Below, in pieces: positions 43,340 through 51,589 of a stretch of DNA of 64,000 bases; position 1 is the stretch's first letter, and each line of letters starts with the position of its first letter. The stretch lies in contig JAJTHN010000002.1 of assembly GCA_021297895.1 (NCBI GenBank), positions 62,001-126,000 on the forward strand, given 5' to 3'. A program made the translations under genes and the position numbers. The notes below the pieces were generated by a model. It had not been told where the DNA came from. It ran no database searches and saw only the letters and a program-made list of their open reading frames with translations. Origin of the DNA: Phycisphaeraceae bacterium. Its GTDB lineage: Bacteria > Planctomycetota > Phycisphaerae > Phycisphaerales > UBA1924.

Positions 43340-43615
43340 GACGGAGTATTGCGTCGGGCGCTGACGGGGATGCAGTAGAGCGATCGGTGCGTTGAAAATT
43401 GCACCTCATCGGCAAGTCAATGGCACCGCCGCCGGACACCGAGTCCCCTTCAAGACACGGGCAGTCCTTGCCTCGCTCACTGGACTTGCGTGCAAGGGAC
43501 AGAGCCCATAGTGGTCGGCGGCACAAGTAAGCCCGCACCGGCTCATCATCGCAGACCGAGGATTCAGTGTCATGCCGAGGGCAGGACTCGATGCGACACA
43601 TCCCAACCCCGCACC

Positions 43616-45847
43616 TCACGGCAGCACCACGTCAAGCCCCTCAACGTCCCGCATCCGCCAGTCCTCCAGCGGCTTGGTCCCGCCATCATCAACCCCATCC
43701 GGCCCAACGCTGTAGAGCACATACCCACGCTTGAGCACCGGCATCCCCCGCGGCGACCGCGCATCCGGATCAACCGTCCGCTCAGTCTCCTCCTGCACCC
43801 GATACCTGAGCAGCCCGCCGACAAACGGATCCTGCGCATCGGGATCGTTCGCAAACATCGCCGCGAACTCCGCCTCAGTCGGCAGGCGACCGTGGTCGAG
43901 ACGGAAATACTCCAGACGAATCGAAACGCGCAAGGATCGCGCAGACATGCCTGCCTTGATTTCCGCGTTCATCACAAAGTTCCACACCGACTCCACCATG
44001 GACACCGACTCACTCGAATAGACCTCGGGCCGACGCGCACGCAACTGCTCGCGCCGCTCGGCTCGCTTGATCCACGGCATGACCTCCAGCAATGCGATGC
44101 AGTCCTCAGCAAACGCCGCCATCGCCGCGCTGTTCTGTTCGAACGACATCCGCCGCGCGGCCTCCCGCGGCACGCCGAAGAACGCACGAGCTCCGTACTC
44201 ATCACCCTGAGCCACAGTCTCGGCAAGGCCATCGCGAACCGCCTGGGGATCGCTCATCAACTTCGCCATCTCGTTGCGAGAGAAGACCGCCTCGTTCCGC
44301 ATCACGCGCTCCAGATCCGCCCGAGGAATCCTCGCCGCGATGTCGCTCGCCACTTCCAGCCACTCCCTCTCCGGTCGCGTGCGCGCGATCCAGTCCAAGT
44401 GCGTACAAAGCCACCCTGCATGCCCCCTCGCGATCAGGTGCTGGCTCAGAAAAGACTCTTGCGACATGAGTTCGAGTGCCGCGACCGCCGTCAATGACTG
44501 TCGCCTGAACTCCGCGAGGTCACCCCGAATGCCCGCCTCACGCATGAACATCAGCGCGGCCTTCACCACGCCGGCAGCTTCGAGTTTGCCGTCATCAAAG
44601 TCGGTGATGACTCTCGCCGGCATCGGGTACTCCGGAAGCATCGCGACCGCATCGCGCACGCCGGTCAATCGAATCACCTCGAACATTTCGCGCTCAAGCT
44701 GCGCGGGAACCAGCCGATCCTCTTGCTTGTACTTCTCGCGTTCCGCTTGAGTCTGCAGCAGAAAGAGCTCCGTCGGCCACAGTCCCATGATCGATGCGAC
44801 CCCCGGCAGACTTGAGGCCTTGCCATACGCCACCCTGAGCTCCTCGTTGAGCCTGCGCACCGCCGCCCGTCGGTCCTCCTCACCCGCACGCGCCTCCGGC
44901 ACCTGCGGCACCTCTACCTCCGCTCGCCCCTCGTTGACAATCGCCTCCAGTTGCTCGTCGGTCAGCACCGCCGCCCTCGCCGCCGCGACTTCCCGATCGA
45001 TCCACGCTCTCACACGCACCTCCCGAATCCCCCAGATCGCCCCGCCGACAACCGCGATCGCGCCGATCGCCGCCCCTGCCCACATCGCCCGCCGCCGCGT
45101 CCACAGCCGCCAGACCAGCCCGCTCGCCGGGCTGTACACCAGCCGAGCCGTGCCCGCATCGCCGACCTCGGCGACGGCCCGACTCTGCGGCCGGACTTCA
45201 CCCCATCCGCGAACCACCGCCTGCATCGTGCCGCATTCGCTGCACCGCACCGCCAGCACCGCGTCCTGCTCGGGCGTGCCGACAATCGGCTGCCCCGTCA
45301 GGTCGTGCGCACACTTCACGCACCACCGCCGACGCGCCAGGCACGCCCGCGCTCCCAGGCGGCACCAGACCAGCACAAACACAAAGAGCATCACCAGCCC
45401 CACCACACCCGCCACAACCGCGTACGACCCGGGCGCACGCTCGAGCGCGATGCTCAGGTCCGACTGCCAGCCATCCCACATCGACGCGGCGGAGGGCAGC
45501 AGCAGCGTGATGATCGCCTTCTCACCCACGAACAGCCCGCCGAACATCGACCCGTCGTTCCGCTGCGCCGCCCAAGCCATGTCCAGGAACACCAGCGCCC
45601 CCACCACCGCCGCAAGCACCGCCGAGATCCCGATCCCCACCGCCGAAACGATGAGCCCCCAGAACCCGCTCACGCCCCAACGCAAAGGCCTGCCGTGCAT
45701 CTGCGCAAGCACGGCACGGCGTTCGTCGGCGGTCGGGCCATGAAACTCACCCGGCGCGGCCAACGCCGAATCACCGCCTGCAGCCCCCGCACGCACGCGC
45801 AGCGCGCCGAGTCCGATGTCCGCCATCCAACGAATGCTTGGTCGCAT
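43616..45847 (-). CDS. Multi-pass membrane protein with zinc ribbon and pseudopilin-like C-terminus (long paralogue)
   Basis: The 743-residue product extends its tandem paralogue at the N-terminus. Residues about 55-130 hold two or three membrane segments (GISAVLAAVVGALVFLDMAWA and others). A CVKCAHDLTG ... RCSECGTMQ double CxxC follows (about 180-220), as in a zinc ribbon. Then comes the shared part: transmembrane helix near 250-270, linker LTDEQLEAIVNEGRAEVEVP, helical domain and the C-terminal LYSVGPDGVDDGG. The family is unknown to me. The zinc ribbon with CAHDLTG resembles short ribbons seen in many planctomycete membrane proteins. TAATAT lies six bases before the ATG and there is no Shine-Dalgarno. 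Confidence 0.6.
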   Translation of the reverse strand: MRPSIRWMADIGLGALRVRAGAAGGDSALAAPGEFHGPTADERRAVLAQMHGRPLRWGVSGFWGLIVSAVGIGISAVLAAVVGALVFLDMAWAAQRNDGSMFGGLFVGEKAIITLLLPSAASMWDGWQSDLSIALERAPGSYAVVAGVVGLVMLFVFVLVWCRLGARACLARRRWCVKCAHDLTGQPIVGTPEQDAVLAVRCSECGTMQAVVRGWGEVRPQSRAVAEVGDAGTARLVYSPASGLVWRLWTRRRAMWAGAAIGAIAVVGGAIWGIREVRVRAWIDREVAAARAAVLTDEQLEAIVNEGRAEVEVPQVPEARAGEEDRRAAVRRLNEELRVAYGKASSLPGVASIMGLWPTELFLLQTQAEREKYKQEDRLVPAQLEREMFEVIRLTGVRDAVAMLPEYPMPARVITDFDDGKLEAAGVVKAALMFMREAGIRGDLAEFRRQSLTAVAALELMSQESFLSQHLIARGHAGWLCTHLDWIARTRPEREWLEVASDIAARIPRADLERVMRNEAVFSRNEMAKLMSDPQAVRDGLAETVAQGDEYGARAFFGVPREAARRMSFEQNSAAMAAFAEDCIALLEVMPWIKRAERREQLRARRPEVYSSESVSMVESVWNFVMNAEIKAGMSARSLRVSIRLEYFRLDHGRLPTEAEFAAMFANDPDAQDPFVGGLLRYRVQEETERTVDPDARSPRGMPVLKRGYVLYSVGPDGVDDGGTKPLEDWRMRDVEGLDVVLP

Positions 45848-45853
45848 GGCGTG

Positions 45854-45859
45854 ATATTA
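45854..45859 (-). promoter_or_regulatory. -10 box of the long paralogue, leaderless type
   Basis: TAATAT on the minus strand, six bases from the ATG. Confidence 0.45.
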
Positions 45860-45905
45860 CGTCGGCACTCGCTCTCGGGCCGCGGCGTTCGCGGCCGCCT
45901 CTCGC

Positions 45906-47096
45906 TCACGCCCGCCAGTCATCCCCCGGAATCGTCCGCCGCATGTACTCGTCAAATAACGGCACCGTAAATGCAATATCCCCATGGCTCGGGCTGTACG
46001 CCATGCCCTTGTCGATCAGTTTCGCGCGAACAGGGCCGAGTGACGTCACGTCCTTCTTCAACAACTCCGCCACATCGCCGGAGCGATGGGGCCCAGGACC
46101 CAACTCCGCCATGGCGCGAAGATACCGCTTCTCCGCCGGCGTAAGCCGATCGAACCTGACACGGAAGAAGCCCTCATCCAGCGCCGCGAGAACGACCTTC
46201 GATGCCTCTTCCACATCCGCAAGCCGGATCGGCGAGTCCTCCGCGACGTCCCACGAGTGCTTGCCCCACTCCTGCAGAAAGTACGGATAGCCGCGCGTCA
46301 TTTCGATGATCGCCTCGACCGCCGCGGGCTCGTAGGAAACGCCCTCATCCTCCGCGGGCCTGATCAACGCCCGACGCGCATCGTCAGGCCCTAGCGCATC
46401 GATGAGCGGAAAGTCGAACAGCCGCTCCGCGTACGACTTGGCGCTGCCCATCCGACCACGCAACTGCGGCAAGCCCGCTCCGACCAGCAGCACGGGCACC
46501 TGCAACTGCGCACACTTGTGCAACGCCGTGATCAACGCCTCAAGCTCCGGCTCCCCGACATACTGCAACTCGTCGATGAAAATCGCGATGACCGAACCGG
46601 CGTCTTGCGCCGCCCGACCCGCCGCCTCAAAGAGCGCCTGAAGATCGTGCTGCAGGTCGCCATTGTCGGCCAGCCCCGCCTCCGGCTCAAGGTCGATGCC
46701 AACCTCGATGTCCTGGTACTTGACCTTCAACGCCCGCGCGAACCCGGCCAACGCTCGAAGCCCTCGCCGGGCCGCATCGGCCGCTCGCTCGATCCGACTG
46801 AGCTCCAGCAGCACCCGCCGAAGTTCCGGCGCGAGCATCGCCGGGAGCGTCCGCCGCTCGGGCGCTTCGATCGAGATCGTCCGCGCGCCGTCCGCGACCG
46901 CGTCGCGCTGCATCTTGCTCAGAAGCACCGTCTTGCCCACGCCACGCAGACCGACCATGAGCACCGACTTTGCCGGTCGCCCCTGCCGAACACGCTCAAT
47001 CGCGACACCGACCGCCGAGCGCACCGCGTCGCGCCCGGCGAGTTCCGCAGGTTGCGCGCCAGCCCCAGGGGTGTACGGATTTCGAGCGGGATCCAT
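45906..47096 (-). CDS. STAND/ORC-like AAA ATPase with C-terminal winged helix
   Basis: The 396-residue product has Walker A LMVGLRGVGKTVLLSKM (about 46-62), Walker B VIAIFIDELQYV, a sensor-like LLVGAGLPQLRG and an ORC/Cdc6-like lid. The C-terminal 80 residues (FDRLTPAEKRYLRAMAELG..GDVAELLKKDVTSLGPVRAKLIDKG) form a winged-helix. This combination occurs in AAA_16/ORC1-like ATPases, which act as regulators or as parts of mobile or stress systems; the target is unknown. The true start is ATG (MDPARNPYTPG), six bases behind TATACT; the frame also offers TTG two codons earlier. The promoter lies in an A+T-rich repeat cluster, unlike its neighbours, which suggests autoregulation or acquisition. Confidence 0.75.
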   Translation of the reverse strand: MDPARNPYTPGAGAQPAELAGRDAVRSAVGVAIERVRQGRPAKSVLMVGLRGVGKTVLLSKMQRDAVADGARTISIEAPERRTLPAMLAPELRRVLLELSRIERAADAARRGLRALAGFARALKVKYQDIEVGIDLEPEAGLADNGDLQHDLQALFEAAGRAAQDAGSVIAIFIDELQYVGEPELEALITALHKCAQLQVPVLLVGAGLPQLRGRMGSAKSYAERLFDFPLIDALGPDDARRALIRPAEDEGVSYEPAAVEAIIEMTRGYPYFLQEWGKHSWDVAEDSPIRLADVEEASKVVLAALDEGFFRVRFDRLTPAEKRYLRAMAELGPGPHRSGDVAELLKKDVTSLGPVRAKLIDKGMAYSPSHGDIAFTVPLFDEYMRRTIPGDDWRA

Positions 47097-47102
47097 GCCC
47101 AA

Positions 47103-47160
47103 AGTATATCGAGTTTAGCGAGTTTATCAAAACCCGCTATACTCGACTAAACTCGCTATA
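47103..47160 (-). promoter_or_regulatory. Repeat-rich promoter/operator of the STAND ATPase gene
   Basis: TATACT (47103-47108) ends six bases before the ATG. Upstream, on the minus strand, TATAGCGAGTTTAG and TATAGCGGGTTTTG form a direct repeat. An 11-bp inverted repeat joins TAGCGAGTTTA (47116-47126) with TAAACTCGCTA (47148-47158), and CGAGTTTA occurs at 47110 and 47119. The block is strikingly A+T-rich for this genome and looks like a multi-site operator, possibly bound by the ATPase's own winged helix. Confidence 0.6.
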
Positions 47161-47282
47161 AATCAGGCGTTCACCCTATCGCCACTCGCGGGCACCACTC
47201 CGCACCCGCACCACTCGACACCCACCGCTCCCCTCTTCACTTGACCATTTCGCCCCTTGGCCACTTGACCACTTGCTCCCCC

Positions 47283-47942
47283 CTACCCCCTGATCTCAAA
47301 GACCTTCACCGGCGGCACCTCAACCCCCGAAATCGCCTTCCACAGCGCTTCGCCGCGTCGCTCGTGGCCGCGTTTGTTCAGCCATGTGCGGAACTGTCCC
47401 TTGTGGTCCCGCCCGTAGACCTCCAGCGACGGACCGCCCACGAAGATCGCCCGGTGGATCAGCAGCAGATCTTCGCTCGCATATTCGCTCTCGGCCGCGA
47501 CACCGGCGAGCGCATCGACCAACTCGCCAAAGAGCGTCCGGTCGTGCCGCAGAAGCACGTCGGCCTCGCGCCACAAGTAGTAACGCCGCTTGGTGTGGTC
47601 CGCCAGGTCGCCGGGCCGCTCGTTGAGGCGTTCGACCACACCTCCCGGCCCATCGATCGATCGCTTGAGCCGCTTGCCGCTGCTCGACGGCAGCGCACGC
47701 TCAAGCTGCCTGCAGAACCCATCGAAGGTGTGCACCGTCGCCCCGGCGATGATCACCAGCGACGTATCCGGGATCGCATGAAGCCCCCGCGCAAGATCCA
47801 GGGCAAACCGCTCCCGCAGCGCGATGTTCCGCGACCACGCACCAACATGGTGCTCGTCCAGCAGAACCTCCGTCGCCTCCAGCCAGGTCGGCGTTCGCTC
47901 GGCTTCGGGTTTGTTCACGACACTCCGCATGCGTTCGCCCAT
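47283..47942 (-). CDS. Conserved-looking protein of unknown function
   Basis: This 219-residue product is not one I can place with certainty. It reads as a soluble alpha/beta protein without signal peptide or membrane helix. TSLVIIAGATVHTFDGFCRQL recalls the start of barstar-like proteins, but the rest does not fit barstar. RRYYLWREADVLLRHDRTLFG, YASEDLLLIHRAIFVGGPSL and GQFRTWLNKRG look like conserved blocks. The start is uncertain: ATG codons lie at this position and four codons downstream. It lies 187 bases upstream of the STAND ATPase start on the same strand, and the two could be functionally linked. Confidence 0.55.
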   Translation of the reverse strand: MGERMRSVVNKPEAERTPTWLEATEVLLDEHHVGAWSRNIALRERFALDLARGLHAIPDTSLVIIAGATVHTFDGFCRQLERALPSSSGKRLKRSIDGPGGVVERLNERPGDLADHTKRRYYLWREADVLLRHDRTLFGELVDALAGVAAESEYASEDLLLIHRAIFVGGPSLEVYGRDHKGQFRTWLNKRGHERRGEALWKAISGVEVPPVKVFEIRG

Positions 47943-48585
47943 ACCCACCCCCACTCAGCGCGACCGACTCGACACGCTCCGCAGCCACCCGCGCTCGTGG
48001 CCGCATCGCACGATTCACTCCCGCCGTCCTCCAGATACGTCGGCACACCGACGCATCAGAGTCGACAATCCGCGGCGAGCTCCATCGCACGAACACACAG
48101 AGTGTGCATCCCTCCGCCCGCGCGTGCCACTGTTCCCCGGGCAAATCGGGGGTTCATGCTCACGCAAAACGGCCGATACCAACTCACCTACACCCCACAA
48201 AGATCCCCCGTTCACCCGACAATCCGGGGCGGCAACGCCACACTGCCCCGCTCGGCCACGATGCATCGCGGAACACCGCCGCGATCCCGACGGGCCGAAA
48301 TCTCCGCAATCTTCCCGAGAAAATCGCACCAAAGCGACCGATCACCGCACCAAAATGGATCATGTCCCCCTGGCCGGGCGGCAGATCATCCACGACGTTC
48401 AATGCCTGTGCCGCCCTGAGCTGCGCCGCTGTATCTGCTCAATAACCCTTGATTCCAAGGAATCTGGGTGATCATCCTGAGACACTGAATTCCCCCGGGC
48501 GCGGGGATCGAGAACTGTCGATACATGCGCGTTTCCACGCACATGAAATCGAATCTCAGACTCATGCTGGATGTTGTGTGAACGC
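47943..48585. other. 640-base gene-free stretch
   Basis: No supported gene is present; frames here lack ribosome sites and show irregular codon use. The base composition is nearer even than in the flanks. GATTCC-AA-GGAATC with outer CCC/GGG (48447-48468) is an inverted repeat that may be an operator or weak hairpin beyond the FecR-like gene. Nothing else is recognisable. Confidence 0.4.
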
Positions 48586-49359
48586 TTAGCGTGCCGCGCC
48601 GGCGTCGCTGGCCAGTTGAACCTGCGTGCCGTTGACCGCGTCGACGCGCACGCGTGCCCGCGCACGCACCTCGACGAGGCGCTCGGGCGTTGCGACGTTG
48701 ACTGCCTGGCCCTCGCCGCTGCCGGGGTCGATCCGCGCCGCCCCGCGGCTGACTTCGATCAGCGTCATCGCCGGACGCGAGCCATCGGCTTCCACCCGGA
48801 TCACCCGCGCCCGCGTGAGGCGTTCGAGCCGTACCTGCGTGCCGTCGCTCAGCGCGAGCGTGAGGGTCGACACCGCGCCGGTTCGGACCTCAAGCCCGCC
48901 GAGAAACTCGCCCATGACCGCCGCATCGGTCCACGCGCCGCTGCCGGCGCTGCCATCGGGAAGCAATCGCCGCACCTGCGCGCGTGCCGGAGCATCGGTC
49001 CGCGACTCGACCGCGACAACACGCGTGCGCTCGGAGGCAATCGTCCGCCCCGCGAGCAGTTCCGTCGCGGCGCGCGTCGCTTCCGGCGGCGGCAGCGGCG
49101 CGGGCACGATCACCCGCCGGTCATCGCGCGGCGTCGCGCCCGAGCCCGCCCCGCCCCCGCCGATGCGCTCCGAACCCTCCGGCCCTTCGGGCGGCACGAC
49201 CTGGCCCTCGCGCACGCGCTTGGCCGCGCCCGCGAGATCGATCACCGGCTCGTTCACCGCGCCGCCCGGACTCTGCGCCATCGCGCCGGGGACATGCATC
49301 AGCATCATCGCGCAGCAGGCCGCCGAAAAGTTCTTCATCGTGTTGAAGTTCATCTTCAT
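48586..49359 (-). CDS. Exported FecR-like domain protein
   Basis: The 257-residue product has a signal peptide (NFSAACCAMMLMHVPGAMAQ), a Pro/Gly-rich region and, in the C-terminal half, a FecR-type beta domain: LEVRTGAVSTLTLALSDGTQ, then RLTRARVIRVEADG..MTLIEVSRGAARI and a closing beta stretch. FecR domains occur in signal-transducing anti-sigma proteins and in many surface proteins of unknown role; there is no transmembrane helix or sigma gene next to it, so the second class is more likely. Several ATG codons sit at the start (MKMNFNTMKNF); I take the first of the cluster. The following gene on the strand encodes a lipoprotein just upstream. Confidence 0.6.
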   Translation of the reverse strand: MKMNFNTMKNFSAACCAMMLMHVPGAMAQSPGGAVNEPVIDLAGAAKRVREGQVVPPEGPEGSERIGGGGAGSGATPRDDRRVIVPAPLPPPEATRAATELLAGRTIASERTRVVAVESRTDAPARAQVRRLLPDGSAGSGAWTDAAVMGEFLGGLEVRTGAVSTLTLALSDGTQVRLERLTRARVIRVEADGSRPAMTLIEVSRGAARIDPGSGEGQAVNVATPERLVEVRARARVRVDAVNGTQVQLASDAGAAR

Positions 49360-49410
49360 GCTCACTGTTCGCCGAATCGTGTCAAAGCCCGCCACGCCGA
49401 ACGCTGCCGC

Positions 49411-50082
49411 TTACTTCGTCCCCGCCGCGGGCGTGGCGTCGAGGGCCTCTCCGACAGCCATGAGCACCGCGAAAAACTGCGGGCCCGTCGGCAAGTCGGT
49501 CTCGTTCATCGCCGCGGGGAGCGCCCCGCGCTGGCGCAGCCAGTTCATACCCGCGCTCGCTTCGCCCGATGCGAGGCTCGGTTCGACCGCCCGCAGAGCG
49601 AGCGCCACCAGCCGCGAAACGTCACCCGCGTTGGCCGCACGCCGCGGCGCCGGCGGCGGACCGTCGGCCTCGCCCGCGATCAGCCCGGCGCGCTGCGCCT
49701 CGGCCACACGGGCCGGATAGTCACGCCCGATGCGCCCGGTCGTGATCAGCAGCATGCCCGTGATCGCATCGTCGTTGCTGATCGCCGGGCGACGCTCCAG
49801 CGCATCGAGATAGTCCAGATCCGCCGATCGCACCGCGGCCCGCGCCTGGCCGGTTCCCCCGGGAGACACCACCCCGCCGCCATCAGGCCGGACCGCGGTT
49901 CGTGTCACCACCGCCGGCCGCTCCCGCAGCGCAATGCTGGCGGGTGTGATGACCGGCTCGGCATCCGCCCCGCCCGCACACCCACCCAGCAGACCCGGAG
50001 CGAGCGCCAGCACGCCGACCACGCACAGCCCCGCCAACCTCGGCACAAAGCCCACGCCCGATCTGCGACCGAAAGTCTGCAT
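49411..50082 (-). CDS. Lipoprotein of unknown function
   Basis: The 223-residue product has a lipoprotein signal: basic start, hydrophobic stretch (LAGLCVVGVLALAPG) and lipobox LLGGC, so the mature chain begins at Cys and is lipid-anchored. The rest is a mostly helical domain of about 180 residues with a Gly/Ala/Pro-rich start that I do not recognise. AGAGAGGTG seven bases upstream supports this ATG; the frame upstream is open but unsupported. The FecR-like gene starts about 50 bases downstream on the same strand, so the two are likely co-transcribed and may act together at the envelope. Confidence 0.65.
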   Translation of the reverse strand: MQTFGRRSGVGFVPRLAGLCVVGVLALAPGLLGGCAGGADAEPVITPASIALRERPAVVTRTAVRPDGGGVVSPGGTGQARAAVRSADLDYLDALERRPAISNDDAITGMLLITTGRIGRDYPARVAEAQRAGLIAGEADGPPPAPRRAANAGDVSRLVALALRAVEPSLASGEASAGMNWLRQRGALPAAMNETDLPTGPQFFAVLMAVGEALDATPAAGTK

Positions 50083-50620
50083 GCTCACACCTCTCTGCGG
50101 GAACGACGTCAAGTGGTCTGGCCGAGGGGTCACAATAGCGAACTTGCCCAGTTGAAAACGATGCGCAACAACCCCGGTGGGCGGAACTCCTGTTCGGGGG
50201 GGCGCGGGAATCGTTCTCGATCGACATCCGTTGATGTAGGGCGAAGTACCGAACATAAAACAAACTGGCAGTCCGCTTTTCGGGGAATCGAATATTCGAA
50301 TGCCCGAACCAAGGGAACCCCAGATCCTATGCGGTCGCCATGTTAGGGGGTGTACGCCCGATCGACCCGCTCTATACTGAAAGAAGGCAGTCCCCCCAAA
50401 GGACGTGTGGCTCGAATGTCGGCAACATCAAGGGCAACAGCGGGCCTGAATCAGGGACATGCTCGTTCGCGGTCATCGTCGTGAACGATGATCGTGAGCA
50501 AGATCATGTGGCAAGCGGATGAACTCGATCACGGACCAGGCAAAATCGATCGTTGAACCCCGAACAGGTGTCAGGCAGATCGATGTCTCGGGTACCGTCG
50601 TATCAACTGAGAGGAATCGC
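50083..50620. other. Gene-free, less G+C-rich leader of the LuxR-type gene
   Basis: No gene is supported. A perfect 12-bp palindrome TCGAATATTCGA lies at 50288-50299, a TATACT box at 50373-50378, and a 9-bp hairpin (GGTCATCGT with ACGATGATC, 50471-50493) in what would be the transcript leader. The composition differs clearly from the coding flanks. Confidence 0.5.
50288..50299. promoter_or_regulatory. 12-bp palindrome, candidate operator
   Basis: TCGAATATTCGA lies 74 bases upstream of the TATACT box in the region between the divergent lipoprotein and LuxR-type genes. It may be a regulator site for one or both. Confidence 0.4.
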
Positions 50621-51553
50621 ATGAAAGTCGCGGCAGTCCTGACGTCGTATGTGATGGAAGGTCTGTGTCGCCTGCCGGGCGTGGCGACGCTGGATTGGTG
50701 CGATCGTGCCGCGGCCGCCCTGTCGCGTATCTCGCACCCATCGTGTGTGATGGTGTCGCTCGGGCGTGTTGATGCCAAGGGCTTTGTGGTGAATCTGGAG
50801 CTCGCCGGCGCCGCCGCGAGCGATCCGCATCACCGCATTTCGGTCGAGGAGTCCAGCGGCCGGACGTTCATCGGCGGGCAGGGAGTCGCGCCCGCGTGCG
50901 CATCGCCGGCGGACCTTGATCGCGTCCGCGAGAGCGTTCTTGCCGGCGAGTGGATCGGCTGGAACATCGGCCAGCTCAACGAGGGCCTGTGGTTCGTCGC
51001 CACCGCCAGCCAGCAGGGCCTGCTGGGCACCCGCGGGCCGAGCCCACTGGTCAAGCGCTGGGAATGGCTGGGCGCGAGCGAGATTCTTCTCGGCGCGATT
51101 TCCATCCCCGGCACGCAGCCCGGCCGCATGCTCATCGTCGAAATCGCCTCGACCGATCCGGCGATGCGCGAGAGCGCCCGTCAGCAGGCGGTGCTCGCGG
51201 CGATCCTGCCGCTGCTGCGCCACCGCGTGGCCAACGCCTTCGGGCCTGACAGCGAGGACAAGCACCGCTGGCTGACCCCGCGCGAGGAACTGGTCCTCTG
51301 GCACCTTGTCGCCGGCAAGAAGGTTCCGCAGATCGCGGCGGAGTTGCACCGCTCGGTGTACACCGTCCACGATCACGTCAAGAGCCTGCACCGCAAGCTC
51401 AACGCCAGCAACCGCGGGCAGCTTGTCAGCAGGGCTCTGGGCCACCTCGGCCCGCTGAGCATCGACGCGGAGATGATCCCGATGGTCGAGACGCGCAACC
51501 TGCTCGCCGACGAGCCGCCGGCCAAGGGCAAGCCGATCAAGTCGGCCCGCTAA
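50621..51553 (+). CDS. LuxR-type helix-turn-helix transcriptional regulator
   Basis: The 310-residue product ends in a GerE/LuxR DNA-binding domain: WLTPREELVLWHLVAGKKVPQ then IAAELHRSVYTVHDHVKSLHRKLNASNRGQLVSRAL, with the recognition helix in the middle. The N-terminal 225 residues look like a sensor domain of GAF/PAS type (SCVMVSLGRVDAKGFVVNLEL, GRMLIVEIASTDPA) but I cannot name the ligand. No receiver Asp pocket is seen. The ATG at MKVAAVLTSY has GAGAGGA five bases upstream; an ATG 34 codons earlier lacks one. The glycosyltransferase gene follows after 36 bases, so the regulator may control it or merely share its transcript. Confidence 0.82.
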   Translation: MKVAAVLTSYVMEGLCRLPGVATLDWCDRAAAALSRISHPSCVMVSLGRVDAKGFVVNLELAGAAASDPHHRISVEESSGRTFIGGQGVAPACASPADLDRVRESVLAGEWIGWNIGQLNEGLWFVATASQQGLLGTRGPSPLVKRWEWLGASEILLGAISIPGTQPGRMLIVEIASTDPAMRESARQQAVLAAILPLLRHRVANAFGPDSEDKHRWLTPREELVLWHLVAGKKVPQIAAELHRSVYTVHDHVKSLHRKLNASNRGQLVSRALGHLGPLSIDAEMIPMVETRNLLADEPPAKGKPIKSAR

Positions 51554-51589
51554 GGTCATCGCCACGGCGTCAGCATCGAGAGCGGGCTG

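Noticed and set aside
47283-47942. Barstar-like inhibitor
   Set aside because: Only one short segment recalls barstar; the conserved-looking remainder and the length do not fit.
48571-50346. 591-codon open frame on the plus strand
   Set aside because: It runs over two minus-strand genes with a signal peptide, a lipobox and ribosome sites, and has Arg/His-rich nonsense composition.
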